From positions 9,712,501 through 9,776,500 of the forward strand of contig OX359264.1 of assembly GCA_947179155.2 (NCBI GenBank): 64,000 bases of DNA, in the 5' to 3' direction. The translations under genes were made by a program, and so were the position numbers. Of the stretch, positions 31,501 through 43,422 are shown one piece after another (within the stretch, counting starts at the first letter, position 1; each line of letters starts with the position of its first letter). Below the pieces are notes generated by a model. It saw only the letters and a list, made by a program, of their open reading frames with translations. It had not been told where the DNA came from and ran no database searches. This DNA comes from Hedera helix (Eukaryota; Streptophyta; Magnoliopsida; Apiales; Araliaceae).

Positions 31501-32346
31501 TTCTTTGCTAGAACTTAACAAATGGAAGTAAACTTTAAAAATTATCTTGGAAGCTCCTATTTATAGGAGAAATCCATATACTAATACACTCCATATACAT
31601 GTATAAATAGATGTCTTAATCCAATAGGCTTTAACCATATAGGAAGTTATTAATCATTAGTTCCATAAAACTTGGAAAAGCTTATACAATTTAATAATTT
31701 AAGGGATACATCATCATCATGATCCTCCTTCATGATGGCCTATGTAGCTTCATTAAAAAAAATAAACTTAGCATTCTAGCTTCATGATGGATTATATATA
31801 TAATATATATTATAAAGCATTCTAGAAAATGAATCATTTGGATCATATAATTGGACTATGTTTTGGACTTATTCAATTAGGTTCCAATGAGTCACTAATT
31901 AAAGTTTCATTGGGCCATGACTAATTATTTCTATTGGGCTAATTAATTAATTTTAGCCATCCATACATACATGAACTTTAATTACAAACATGTTGGGCAA
32001 TGTCACATTAGTTCATGTGACCTCTTAATAGTCACATTGGGCTTAATTTAATTACCCTCATTAATCCATGACATTATTAAATCATCTCACAATTAATTAA
32101 TTAATTAATTAATTGATCCATCTTAACCATTATGCCACACAAGGCATATTACATCAACTTAAATTAATTTTAATTTAAGTTTATCATTATCATCACTTAT
32201 TTTATTATTTATCACATTATTAATTCAATTTAAATTGAATTATTAATGCTTATAACATAACACATAAATGTATGAGCACACAAATAAATTTTAAGGTATT
32301 CTTATTTCTCATTAATAATAATAGTACATTTTTCTTGGTTATTACA
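28563..32346 (-). repeat. 5' LTR of the minus-strand chromovirus, 3.8 kb
   Basis: TGTGACGCCCCCAAATTC to CTTGGTTATTACA on the plus strand, 3784 bp. A likely TATA box on the minus strand is the complement of CTATTTATAG near 31557-31566. It holds a run of AT-rich hairpins (29820-30600) and a GC-rich patch at 30636-30760. The right flank 32347-32351 (TTAAA) should be one target duplication; the matching left copy cannot be found because the 3' LTR is truncated. ORFs within it (for example 30976-31164) have no recognisable family. Confidence 0.88.
29820..30600. repeat. Array of AT-rich hairpins in the 5' LTR
   Basis: About ten imperfect repeats each pair ACAATTAAAATAAT (or ACAAATAAAATAAT) with its complement a few bases later. 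30183-30217 is a perfect case with 14-bp arms and a 7-base spacer; 29986-30020 is another with one mismatch. Spacing is irregular, about 55-75 bp. Confidence 0.75.
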
Positions 32347-32538
32347 TTAAACCATCAACAGTTCAAACTTAATCCGTTTCTCACAGAAAACATATTTATT
32401 CCATCAAATAGTATCTAATGAGTTCTTATTCTCTATACTTCATTTCCTAACTACTCAAGTTAAGTTTATTTCTCAATGCTATATCCCTAGGTTTTCCCTC
32501 CCACATAAGGTTTATAACCTACAGTTCTAATACTACGC
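32347..32538 (-). mobile_element. 5'-internal remnant of a second chromovirus with decayed PBS
   Basis: Next to the LTR at 32539, the complement of GTTCTAATACTA (32524-32535) is a mutated TGGTATCAGAGC. AAGGTTTATAACCTACAG just left of it also occurs beside the PBS at 28548. This is the leader of the element that owns the LTR at 32539; the rest was displaced or lost when the 28563-32346 element inserted. Confidence 0.65.
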
Positions 32539-35500
32539 TGTGACGCCTTCAAATCCAGGTCCCTGGAACCTTGAATTCAGTGCTCATGATCCAACACTTA
32601 AACAACATCCATAAATACAATCTTCATTAACTAGCGAAAAACTGATTGTTTATTCTTACAAAGCGTACCATCACCTAGGTTATTCTAACATTTAAATACA
32701 TCTCAACTACCGTTACAATAAAGATATACAGCTACCCAAAACATAAAATAATTACGTGCTGAGAGTTATACACATTCACTTCTTTTTTTTCCTTATCCGT
32801 TTAAATCTCTTGAGCTTATCTAAAAAATGTTCATGATATAGTAAGGGTGAACAACTACTTTACTCATCAAGTTTAAACAAGCAATGAAGATATATTATAA
32901 AGGAAAAAGAATTAACTTTTAGAACTTTAACAATATCCAATTATTATGAAGGCATACAATATCGAATAACAGTTTTTATTTGATTTAGCATTACATTTTT
33001 CTTGTTGAAAGGTCACAAGATCGTGAACATATGTTTCGAATATTAATAATATACAAAGGTTATAAAATCATACTTTTCGTTTCGAATATTAGTAATCATA
33101 TCAATTATAATATCTAAAAATGGGTATTCTAGGTGATCAGCCTATCATACGTATGTATTGTGCACAACATAACCACATGCATTTCGTTTCGAGTATATTA
33201 TACCCAAAATAATTAAAAAAAAATCCCTACTATGAGGGTTGTTCATTACAACTCTTATCGTCAATTTCGTACCATAGCAATATGGTTTATATTAGCTTTA
33301 ATATAGTCAAGTTAATGAATCGATACATACATGGTCTAGCTGAAATAAGTTGCATATATCTATTTCTTTAAATAGTTCATATTAAGAACAAGTCATGCAA
33401 ATGCACATAAGTGCGAATACCAATAACAATTATGATATGAAATAATTATCAATAATTACTCTAGCTTGAACAATAAAAAAGTTCTAGATTTAAAAATAAC
33501 TTGCATAATGAAATGAGTTTGGATTAGTGAACTTTCATGTTGCGTTGACTACATCTAATTTTTACTCATCGTACTTAGTATTTTAATATACCAATTAGTA
33601 TCACACATAATTAGTTCAACATACATTAATAACTTCCTATACTTCATTTAAGTATTCAACACTTAATCACACATAACATCATCTTTAGTTAAATTTAATT
33701 ATCCTTTAATTATCTTTAACCAATCACATCATACATCATAAAATAATTTAATTTTAATTGTTTAATTACTTTATTTATTATTTAATATCATTCAAATAAT
33801 ACATAGTTACTTTAATTAATTTATTTAACCACCACATCATGCCATTATTATAATATTTTTATTAAAATGACCAAATTGCCTTTATTTAGTCTTACTAAAT
33901 TATTTTAATGCTTATCGGTCAGTAAAATAATATTATATAATTTTTTTAAATTACTTTAAATTAATTTCTTTAATTTTTTAACCCAATCATATTTATTAAA
34001 AATAATTAATTGACTTATTATTTTTATATATTTATTTTATTTCATTTTACAAACAAAATAATTTTCTTTTAATTTTTCAAATTCATTTCCTATTTTTAAA
34101 TAGGCTATTTCTTTCCAAAATTGCATCATTTATTAAAACTTATCCTTTTATCCAAAAATTCCAAAATTTGTACAGCAACTTACTCTCATCACACACTGAT
34201 TCTAGTAAAATATGTATAATATTATGAGCTATAGATCTCAAATTAATGTAGTTTCGTTTTAAAAAATCAAAATCTTTATCGGGCCGTAATTCACTCATCT
34301 GGAGTTGGAATGAGCTCATTTTTGGGAAGCAGCTCAAAAACATCATATATTTTCATTTCCCAGAAGATCATAATTTTTAAAGCAAGTAAACTATCCGAAA
34401 TAGGTCTTAACATTTTCTGGGCAGGAGGTTTTTCAGATTTTTCGACAGAAAACTGTTTTGGTAGAAAATTCACCAAAATTAGCTCGTTCATTATTTTTCA
34501 GCCGTTCCACTTCGATAAGTTTTATAACTCGAAGATCTATCATCCAAAATTATGAATCTCAGTTCTGAGTTTCTGACGATGAACAGTGACCGCCCATAGT
34601 GGACTGAAATTTTAAGGTTTTTGAAACTTGATTTTATAAAAACTTTTCTTATTTCTCTTTGCATTCCTAGCATACCAACACATATAATGAGCATATATAA
34701 CTATAAAACTTCTTTTACAACATAGATATATTATAACAACCCGTAGATCTACATTTAAAATCATAGATCTAACATGTTAAAGCTATAAAATATTTTTCAA
34801 ACCATCAAAACACACTTTTATACTTGAAAATATTTTTTTAACCATAGAAAATTATTTTCATAAATAGATTTACAAATACACGTATATATCTCCATCAAAT
34901 CTTCATTCCTTATACCTTCATCCCTCTATGGTTTCACACACAATAAAACTCTCACAACCAACCATGACAAATCACATAAATAACATATACTAACTATAAA
35001 ATGAAAGACTAAAGTTTAGGAAACTTTTAAATCTTCAAGCTCTTCTTCATCTTGAGATAAAGCTAGTTAGAACCTCCTCTTGGCCTCTTGATATCCACTG
35101 AAACCTTCTACAAGACCCTCTTTGTATTTATCTTTTAATCTCCCGAAGAAAACTTTCAAGAATGTAACAAATTTTTCTCAAATGCTCTCACTTCTCTCTA
35201 AAATTCTTTCTCTACAGAATACTAGCAATTTGAAAAATGGATGTATTCTTCTCTCGGTTCATGGGTTGGCCTTATTAATAGACAAACAAGTCTAATATGC
35301 ACCACCTATTTCTTATCCCCAATCTATCTCATCTTATTAATAAAATTCTTATCCACATGTTTTGATTTATTTTTATTATATTTGATAGTATCCTTGACCA
35401 ATGTGTTGACTTTTCACTTAATGCACTAATTGGACTCTAGTTTGGGCTACTAGTTAATTTCTATTGGGCTCCAACAATTAATTCATTGGACTATCATTAC

Positions 35501-36044
35501 TACTAGCATAACTTGGTAATTAAATCAAGTATTGGGCTAGTCAAATTAATCTATATGATTACATATTATTGTCTACAAGTTCATTATTTAGTTAATTGTT
35601 TGGGCTTGTATAATTAAATTATTGGGTTAGTCCACTAAAAATTAATTATTTACTAGGATTATTAATTTATTCATATAAAACTTAGCATATTAGGCTCATT
35701 TAACAATTACATTAATTTTATCACATAATCCAATTAGACTTGCTATATTCAAAATTAACTTAATATTTAATTAAGTTTACTAATTTATCAATTTATTAAT
35801 ATCAATTTTTTAAGTTAGTCCGTTAATTTAATTAATCAACTAATATGGCTTTCCTTTAATAAATCACTTCATGATTTTTTATTTTTTTTTATCTTCTCAA
35901 TTGTCATGCAAGGCCAATATTCAAGCCATGTTAAATTCATAACAAAAGCTTATTTTGCTCCTTACTAACTTTCTTAATTAATTCCACAACTTGACATCCT
36001 TTCTAGTGAATTCAAATTAACTAATTCATAAATTCACATAACAC

Positions 36045-36055
<11 letters not shown>
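32539..36055 (-). mobile_element. 5' LTR of a second chromovirus, right end lost
   Basis: It starts TGTGACGCCTTCAAATCC on the plus strand, next to a decayed PBS. Its right half, reversed, matches the fragment at 13212 (shared TAGCAAGTCTAATTGGATTA). The expected end GGGATATTACA is missing; the sequence runs into an (AT)n tract at 36056. ORFs at 34140-34694 overlap on both strands and resemble no family I know. No gene is seen in these 3.5 kb. Confidence 0.65.

Positions 36056-36129
<74 letters not shown>
36056..36129. repeat. (AT)n microsatellite
   Basis: An uninterrupted alternating AT tract of about 70 bp at the edge of the truncated LTR. Probably variable in length between individuals. Confidence 0.95.
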
Positions 36130-36131
<2 letters not shown>

Positions 36132-36745
36132 GCTCGAAATTTAATACAAATGAAGTTTCTCAAATTAATGAGGAAACACTAAGGAGTTTGAAAGAGGTCG
36201 TAAGACATTAATTAACCACAACAGGATTTATCTTTACTAATCTTAATTTTCAGTCAGATGGTTTGACTAGAATCGCTTAACATACCTCAGGATCCAATGT
36301 TTAATTTTTATTTACAAGGTTTAAAAGATAATTGTTATTAATCAAAACTTATAGTATAAAAACATTTGAACACATCAAGTGGGGTCGGTAGCCAACATTC
36401 GTTCCTTGGTGAATTTCCCATTAAATGTAATCTTGTACAAACTAATACAATTACACGACTCTCCAAATACCATCATTAACCAAAAAAAAAAAAAACAAAT
36501 AAATCTCAACAAATACATAAATGAACAAAAATAAAAGGTATCTCCATAATCGTCAACCTGAATTTTCTGGTTGCTGTCTTGCTTCAATTCACTTAATTTC
36601 TCATGCTTACATAAAACAAGAAAACAGTGCATGCATGCATGCTTATATTACATCTCCTCACAAATCACACTCATCAATCAAATTAGTAATAATTATATTA
36701 GTAGTATCAAAAAAGCAAAGACAACCCCAAAAGCTTCATGACAAA
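36130..36745 (-). other. 3' flank of the MYB gene
   Basis: Presumed 3' UTR and downstream sequence on the minus strand. TGCATGCATGCATGC at 36628-36642 is an overlapping RY-type repeat. No coding sequence is recognised; ORFs at 36375-36632 and 36521-36751 are chance readings. Confidence 0.5.
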
Positions 36746-38855
36746 TCATAAAGATGAAGAAAAAGAAGACATGAGATCTCCCATATCTGAAGAAGTTGGC
36801 CCATTTTCTTCCCAAAATAAATAGTTTGGACATGATTGTTGACTTTCAACCCATTCATTCAATTCATTCCTTTGAAAGCACTCCAATGCTACTTCTCCTT
36901 CCCCATTCATGTTACAAGATTGTACCTCCATATTATTCTCTATCAAAGGCGGTAAATAATTCAAAAAAGAATCCATGCAAGCCGTCGTGATTAAAGATGG
37001 TGGAAGGGGAATATTTGGTTCAAATTCTTGTTGATTATTCACTTGCCAAGTTTCAGAATTCAAATCTGTTGTCGCTTTATGATAAAAATTGCCATTTATG
37101 GCTTGAAATGAAGTGCCGGTGGTGTCAAACATAAATAAGGGGCTTGGAGATGAGAATATGGTACTATTTTTCTCCAAATCATGATTCAAGAACTCTAGTT
37201 GGTTTGTAGAGTAATTACCAAGAAATTGTGTTTGTTGATTGTTGGCAGTAGTAGGAAGAGGAGTGGAAGTAGTAGTAATGTTAGTTGTTGTAGTAGTAGT
37301 TGATGATGAGTAATTAGGCTTTTGAATCTTCTTCTTGATCCATGAATTCCAATAATTCTTTATTTCATTGTCTGTTCTTCCGGGCAAATGACTTGCTATA
37401 TGAGCCCATCTGCGCACAATTCATTAATTTCCCAGTGTGCATCAGAAATTAATTAAAGTAATTAAAATGTTAGGTAGAAAAGGATGCATTATAATAAGTC
37501 CTTTGATTTTATTATATTAAAGAGTTTTATCAACTCTAAGCAATGTAAGACTTGTAATGCACGATAGCATACTATATATTTGATAAATTGAAACTGAAAA
37601 ACTCAATTTGAAACTAGGTTGCCTGAGCCTGATTTATATAAACTGAAAACTTCTATTTTAACCTTCGAAAATAGCCTATTTAACAACTTTTTAAAAGCAG
37701 ATGGTACCTGTCGTAGAAAGTGGAAACTAATTTGACAACGAAATTACCCATGGCAATTGTTTTTCTCTCTGTTTTATAAAAAAAAGTCTTACTTATAAAA
37801 CGAATATATTTATATTTATGTTTATCTCTAAAGTGATACAGCTATTAGTTTAATAGTAATAACATGATAATACAATTATACTGACTAAATATTGTGTCCT
37901 TGTATACATAAACTGCATGATTCTTAAAACAATGCTATGCAAACCCAAGACTGAAACTCTCAAATTATATTGAAGAAATTAAAGAGATGTAGCCACAATT
38001 CATGATTGCATGTGTTTTTTGGCCATAAAGAAAGACAAAAAAAAATACAAGCTAGTAGAGCAAAGAATAATGTAAAGGAATGCGGTAGATAAACCTGTTT
38101 CCAACAGCACCATGAAGGCTGATAATCAACTTCTCTTCCTCAGGTGAAAACCTTCCCCTTCTTATATCAGGTCTCAAGTAGTTGATCCATCTTAGCCGAC
38201 AACTCTTACCGCATCTTTGAAGCCCTGAAAATAAAACAACATTTTCTCAGATTCATGGCATAAAATATATAAAATTACTTACAATTGTACTTGCATTATA
38301 ATTGAACACTGCAAATATGATCCGGATTTAGTAAAGTTAACAATTGTCAAACCTTTAAGAAATGTTACACCGATATAGCATGCATTGTGACCACCAACGG
38401 TCATCGCTATGCAATTCTATACTAAATAGGTGCAAAATTTTCCTATTGGCTTGACAAATTTTCACTTTACGTAATTCAGATGAGAGAGGCAGAGAGAAGG
38501 GATATGAATTCCAGATAATTAATATTGAGCAGTCTATTTGCACAGTTCTATAGAAACAAGTTATATTTATATAAATAAGAGTGGTAATTGTATAACAAAT
38601 GTAATAAAAAATGCAACTATTTGATATATCAATGCAACTTGTTTTTATAAACCGTGCAAATGAACTGTGCATTTCAAACTAACTGAAATCAGGATCCGTA
38701 AAGAAGTAATTGGGAGACTGGCCAGCTTTTTCAGGGACTTCACTCCAGCAGCCATAGCCAAAGTTGGTGATATATCTGACAAGCTTTTCATCTTCTTCAG
38801 GTGACCAAAGCCCCCTCTTAACCTTCTGTTGGTTGCAGCATGAGTGATGTCCCAT
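36746..38855 (-). CDS. MYB103: R2R3-MYB transcription factor, MYB103-like
   Basis: Three exons: 38855-38723 (133 bp), 38224-38095 (130 bp), 37409-36746 (664 bp), 308 residues, with the phases usual for R2R3-MYB genes. The start is MGHHSCCNQQKVKRGLWSPE. R2 tryptophans are W17, W37 and W57; R3 has F70, W89 and W108, with LPGRTDNEIKNYW in helix 3. The C-terminal part is Ser/Thr/Asn-rich, keeps YLPPLIE and ends in a Ser-rich tail after SCPNYLFWEE; it matches Arabidopsis MYB103 (At1g63910) better than MYB26, as recalled, not searched. The family acts in the nucleus and activates secondary-wall and syringyl-lignin genes under NAC masters. Intron 2 is GT-AG. Intron 1 begins GC, the only junction I found that keeps the frame. 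The frame is intact although retroelements surround it. Confidence 0.93.
37410..38094 (-). other. Intron 2 of the MYB gene
   Basis: 685 bp, donor CAG|GTTTAT and acceptor TGCGCAG|A on the minus strand. It joins codon N87 to R88, the standard R2R3-MYB intron site. No repeat or gene is seen inside. Confidence 0.88.
38225..38722 (-). other. Intron 1 of the MYB gene, GC donor
   Basis: 498 bp. Donor is GCTG|GCCAGT and acceptor TTTTCAG|GG on the minus strand, splitting Gly45. The nearby GT (four bases on) would put exon 2 out of frame. So this is either a GC-AG intron or a GT-to-GC mutation. Confidence 0.8.
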
Positions 38856-39094
38856 TTCTTTTGCAAACTTTTTCTTCTGTTCAATTTAATATTATTGTTT
38901 GGCTCTATTCCCCCTTTTAAATGTATTGGTATTTTAACTGTTAGGCTTTTCTAAGACTGGCCCCACTACTAATATTTTTCATCTAACCCGAAAAAAGACA
39001 TTCCATCAACTATGTTCTTAAGGTCTTTAATCTCTATGTAGACTCGTAGTATTACGTAACCACCTTCACGTACTCTCCACCACCTTGCCGGTTG

Positions 39095-39127
39095 TTTTAT
39101 AGACACCATCTCTCAGCTTTTATAGCC
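39095..39127 (-). promoter_or_regulatory. Candidate TATA boxes of the MYB gene
   Basis: On the minus strand GGCTATAAAAG lies at 39117-39127 and TATAAAA at 39095-39101, about 265 and 245 bp before the ATG at 38855. Either could serve. Inferred from sequence and position only. Confidence 0.5.
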
Positions 39128-40682
39128 TTTTTTCACGCGCAATATTAATTTTGATTATGTATTTTAGATTTCAGTTCTATATGGAAATTTATGAAATGTA
39201 TACTGTATTATACATAAAATCAGCATCATGACATTTACTTTATAGGCGGGTGGTGGGCTAAGATAACCGAACATGGGATATTAAGTTAATTTGAGGCTTG
39301 ACTCGACCTCGTGCTCGTGAGTCGGGTTGGGTCCTTACATGTGTTAACATTCTTTTTTTGTCATTGGACTTTAGACCTGCACAAGTAATAAATTAGTGAC
39401 CTGATGTTGCCGTCGGGAAAACGTTTTCAACGTGAGGGCAAGTAACTTGTACATAGTGAGAGAAAACAATAGAGGTATCCAAGAGATAAAGAGTGGGTTA
39501 CCGCCTTCCTTGTGTAGGAGATTATTTATAGGAGAGGAGTTTGACGCCAAAGCCGTCTAACATTGTTACATGTTCTTTGCCAAGTGTTATTTTGCTTGTG
39601 GTGGTTGGTGAGAGAATTTTCACCACTGCTATAATCAATTATTTCTGATATAGGCACATATATGTTCTACAATACTTTATATTAAATACTCTGTAATTAA
39701 TTGGTTGGCCATGTGGCGGACGCTTTGGTGAACTCGAAGTTTGGGAGCCAAAGGTTGAAAGCCATAGTGTGTTATTATGTTGAAGTCTCTGAAGATATTA
39801 TCTTTTTACCAATACGATATTTGTTCCATCTCTTAATATATGTCGTTTTAGATATTTTTTTTTTCTTAATTATTTGTGATTTGATATAATCTAGGAGAAT
39901 TAGCCACAATCTTTTCAAAAGTACCCCTCATTACTTCACCTAATTTTTTGAAATCTTTATTCACAATTGTCGGATGTTTTAACTCTTTCTCTCTCCTTAC
40001 CACGACAAAACTCACTCCTATTTTCTCTCTCTCCCTAATTTTTGCTATATGCATTTTTTATTTTCACATTTTTTCCTTCCCCCTCCCTCTCTCTCTCTCT
40101 CTCTTGCCATGTTGGAATTAGTTGTATTTTTTCCTTTTAAAAATTCGTCTGGCCTACACAGCTTTCTATAAATAAAAATGGTGGGAAAGTTGAAAAAACA
40201 AAAATTAAACAAAAAATCTTAGACTGCATGGCGCCAGTTTTTAACTTGGTTAAAATGAAAAAGATGGAAATCGAGTTTTCAAGTATAATGTTAATTGTGA
40301 GAGATAGAGAGTGGAGAGGATTTCTAAAGAATTGGATGAGTTGTTTTATGGGGGACGGAGAGAGAGAATGAAAATAGTAATAAATGAGAGTAATGAGCTT
40401 TTTTAGAAGAAAATTCTGAAAAAATATTACAAATGAAAGAGAGAGAGAGTTTGAGACAACTTTGGTAATTATGAGAATTTAAGAGAATTATAAACAATTA
40501 ATATTATATTTAATATTAAATAATTATTTTTTTAATATTTATTCACAATTTTAAAGCAACATATTAAGAGACAGAGGGAGCATCAAAATAGTGGTAATTT
40601 GTAATTGTTGGAAAAAATTCTCCAAAAATAAATTTTAAAAAATTTAATAAAACATGATCATTTTTATAGATTTATACAAAAT

Positions 40683-40687
<5 letters not shown>
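39128..40687. other. Intergenic region upstream of the MYB gene
   Basis: AT-rich with no recognisable gene. It contains a (CT)n tract at about 40085-40104. A TTATTTATAGGAGAGG near 39521-39540 resembles an LTR-type TATA region, but no LTR ends were found. ORFs at 39701-39889 and 39866-40054 overlap on opposite strands and look accidental. Confidence 0.5.

Positions 40688-40758
<71 letters not shown>
40688..40758. repeat. (TA)n microsatellite
   Basis: An uninterrupted TA tract of about 70 bp in AT-rich intergenic DNA. A second shorter TA tract lies at about 43001-43038. Confidence 0.95.
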
Positions 40759-40759
<1 letters not shown>

Positions 40760-42450
40760 CGAATAAGTTACCTTGTGTTTAGTTGGATTAACACGTTTAA
40801 ATCTTTGAACAATCTCTAGAATGTATTATCAAGATCTTCCCTATTATGACCTTATGCTAAATTTGGAATGTGGTCTTCAATTCTGAAAAAAAAAACTTTT
40901 ACGTGTTTTTCCTAGGCTAAGAGAGAAAAACAAAATTTGGTCTTTTTCTGATTAGAAAAACCTTACGTATATGTTTGATCAATGATATTTTTGTTATAAT
41001 ATTGATCTTTATCCTCTCTTAAAAGACTGATCCATATCAGGCCAAGAAGGGGATCCTAAGTGATTCATATTCTGACTCCAATACTTATTTAAATATTATT
41101 ATCTAATAATAATATTCTAAATAAATATTAATTATAATTAATTTCACTAAATAATTGTAATTGCACTTCAGTCCTGGAATTAATTAAATAAACCCTTTAC
41201 TAATAAACTGTAAATATTTTCTCTATAAATGTACATAAATATTTCAGAATTAATATAATTCCGATATATTTAAACTAATTTCATAAGTTCATAATTTATC
41301 TCTATTTGATCATAAATTGATTTAACAATTAAATCAATCATTTTAATAATAAATATTAAAAAACTTGGCTAAGATTCTATGATTAATAATAAATTATCTT
41401 ATGAAAAATCTTATAGATGTTTTAATAATAATAATGTTCCTAATATTAATTAACATTCCGAAGTATTAATTAAGTTAATGTAATTTCACTCTTTGGAACA
41501 TTAAATTAATATATATAACAATATTAAGTTTATTATTATTTCAAAATTAAGAAAAATCACAAATTAGTATTATGTGAAAATATTTTATAAATAAAATATT
41601 ATCACATGATCCGTTTAATGTACGCCGTTAATGTACTAGTACTTTGATTAGAAGTTTAATTTTCATGATTAAAATAAATAATCTCTATTAAAGTACTATA
41701 ACCTTTATGATAATATCTTCAAATTATCATAAGCTATAAACTATTATATATTTATTTATATATATTACATATAATTTATATCTTATGTGTATAATATCAA
41801 TTTATACACATAAATTATAATATATATAACTTTAAAAAATTATATAAATAAATAAATGACTATTTAATAAATAATATTAATAAATAAATATTTAACATAA
41901 ATAAATTTTTTATAGAAAAATTAAACAGTAATATGGTGGGTCTGATGCCCATAAATACCTGTGAACTGTAATGAGATTTGACCGAGTCTCTTACGTCATG
42001 ACTTTTAGGATAATAAATTTGAGACTTGAATCAGGCTCTTGTCGGACCGAATATACAAGGAAACTACACAAATGGCCAACACTTTTCACTTGTATATAAA
42101 TAAGTCGTGAATATTATGCGCAACGTTTGGATGAATGAAAGTTAAAATAGAATAATTTATGATATAAAAAAAATTATGATTAATTGTTCTATTATAATAA
42201 AATAAATTATTTTAATTTTTTTTAAATTTATGAATTTTATTTTTTAAGTAAAGATATGGAATAACTTATTTCAATTAAAATTAAATGAATCATTTCACTC
42301 TCTATTATATTTATTTCTCTACTCTATTCTTTCAGTCATTCTATTTTTTCAATCTAAATATAACATTAGTATTTTGACGGGTATATTAGTGTGTTTAATG
42401 TATATATCCTAGAATATGAATAATAAATTAATCCTTATTGTTCCTTGAGA
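40759..42450. other. AT-rich intergenic DNA
   Basis: No gene is recognised. 42116-42370 has loosely inverted ends (AACGTTTGGATGAATG and, reversed, ATGTTATATTTAGATTG), which may be a very old MITE. Long AT-rich stretches with TTAATTA and AATAATA words dominate 41080-41900. Confidence 0.45.
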
Positions 42451-42645
42451 AACAATTTGAATTATACTTCCAAGCTAATAAAAAGTGAATCTATATATTG
42501 CATCAGTTTGATTCTTCTGTGCACCAAGTAAAAGACCAAAATTATGCGTGAAATAATCTTGGTCTTTTACTTGGTGCACAGAAGAATCAAATTGATGCAA
42601 TATATAAATTAACTTTTTATTAGCTTGGAAGTATAATTCAAATTG
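42451..42645. repeat. Near-perfect 195-bp foldback
   Basis: The left arm 42451-42545 and right arm 42551-42645 are reverse complements over about 95 bases with roughly five mismatches and a loop of only about 5 bases. The central parts, GTGCACCAAGTAAAAGACC and its complement, pair perfectly. No clear target duplication is seen at the ends. It could be a foldback MITE or a young small-RNA hairpin locus. Confidence 0.9.
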
Positions 42646-42999
42646 TACCGTATAAAAAAAAATGTCTCAAAAAAAAGTATAAAAAAAAATCATCTAAGTA
42701 TAGACATTTTTTTATACTTAAGCATTTTTTACATCTATTAAACAATTAGCCAAAAAGAAAATTAACTTGTAAAAGTCTGTCCATATAATTCAAATTTACA
42801 TCGACACACTCAAGTATCAAAAAATGTCTCATAAAAAAAAGTATTAAAAAATTCATGATTTTTTTCAGTAATTTTTTCTTTACAGTAATAAAATTACTAT
42901 TTAAGTATATCCAAATTAAATCTTAATTTTTAGAGTTAAAAAACGTCGGCATAGAATTAATACAATTATACAATATTCTCTCTTTTTTAGGAAAAGGGA

Positions 43000-43042
<43 letters not shown>

Positions 43043-43422
43043 ATTACTTAAAAAGTTGAAAATTTGAAGTTTTGATTATATGTACAAGTAATATGGCTAC
43101 TTTAAAGGTTAACGGTCCATTTTGTCCGGCATCAACCGGATTTCATTAGATTTCCTCTGGTCTTCAGACCCCAATGCTTACGTTGGCCAACTCGGTCATA
43201 TGACTTAGATGAACCGTGTGAATACTACTGTATATTTTTTTGGAGTCGTATTAGGGCCCATTATACCAGTAGGAATGTATTATCTCAATAGTATTTTTTT
43301 AAGATTCATCCAAAAAATATATTAATATTAATTTAAAATTTTATATACATATCAAATTATTCTACATATTTCGATATATAATTGGAGTGTTATATAATAT
43401 TATGTCGAACAATTGCTATTGT
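42646..43422. other. AT-rich DNA with small inverted repeats
   Basis: GTATAAAAAAAAATGTC (about 42649-42665) is complementary to GACATTTTTTTATAC (about 42704-42718). Similar ATGTCTCA-A-rich words recur near 42821. A TA tract lies at 43001-43038. No gene is recognised. Confidence 0.5.

Larger units (their letters stand above)
15811..32346 (-). mobile_element. Tekay/Del-like chromovirus, minus strand, with nested insertion
   Basis: Reading leftward: 5' LTR 32346-28563, PBS for initiator tRNA-Met 28559-28548, a short leader, then a foreign element (20992-28424 plus CAGAC duplication). Gag, protease, RT, RNase H and integrase follow (20910 to 16431), then polypurine tract 16430-16416 and the truncated 3' LTR. 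The two LTRs share more than 500 bp (15822-16415 and 31508-32346), both ending TTATTACA on the plus strand. The 3' LTR lost its left part. Coding regions are full of stops, so this copy is dead. Confidence 0.85.

Noticed and set aside
34140..34694. Four overlapping ORFs on both strands
   Set aside because: They lie in the LTR at 32539-36055 and in conflicting frames, with no recognisable family.
38645..38884. 79-codon minus-strand ORF over MYB exon 1
   Set aside because: It is in the wrong frame; the conserved MYB R2 sequence is read from ATG 38855 in another frame.
42116..42370. Possible MITE with AACGTTTGGATG-like ends
   Set aside because: The inverted ends match only loosely and I find no convincing target duplication.
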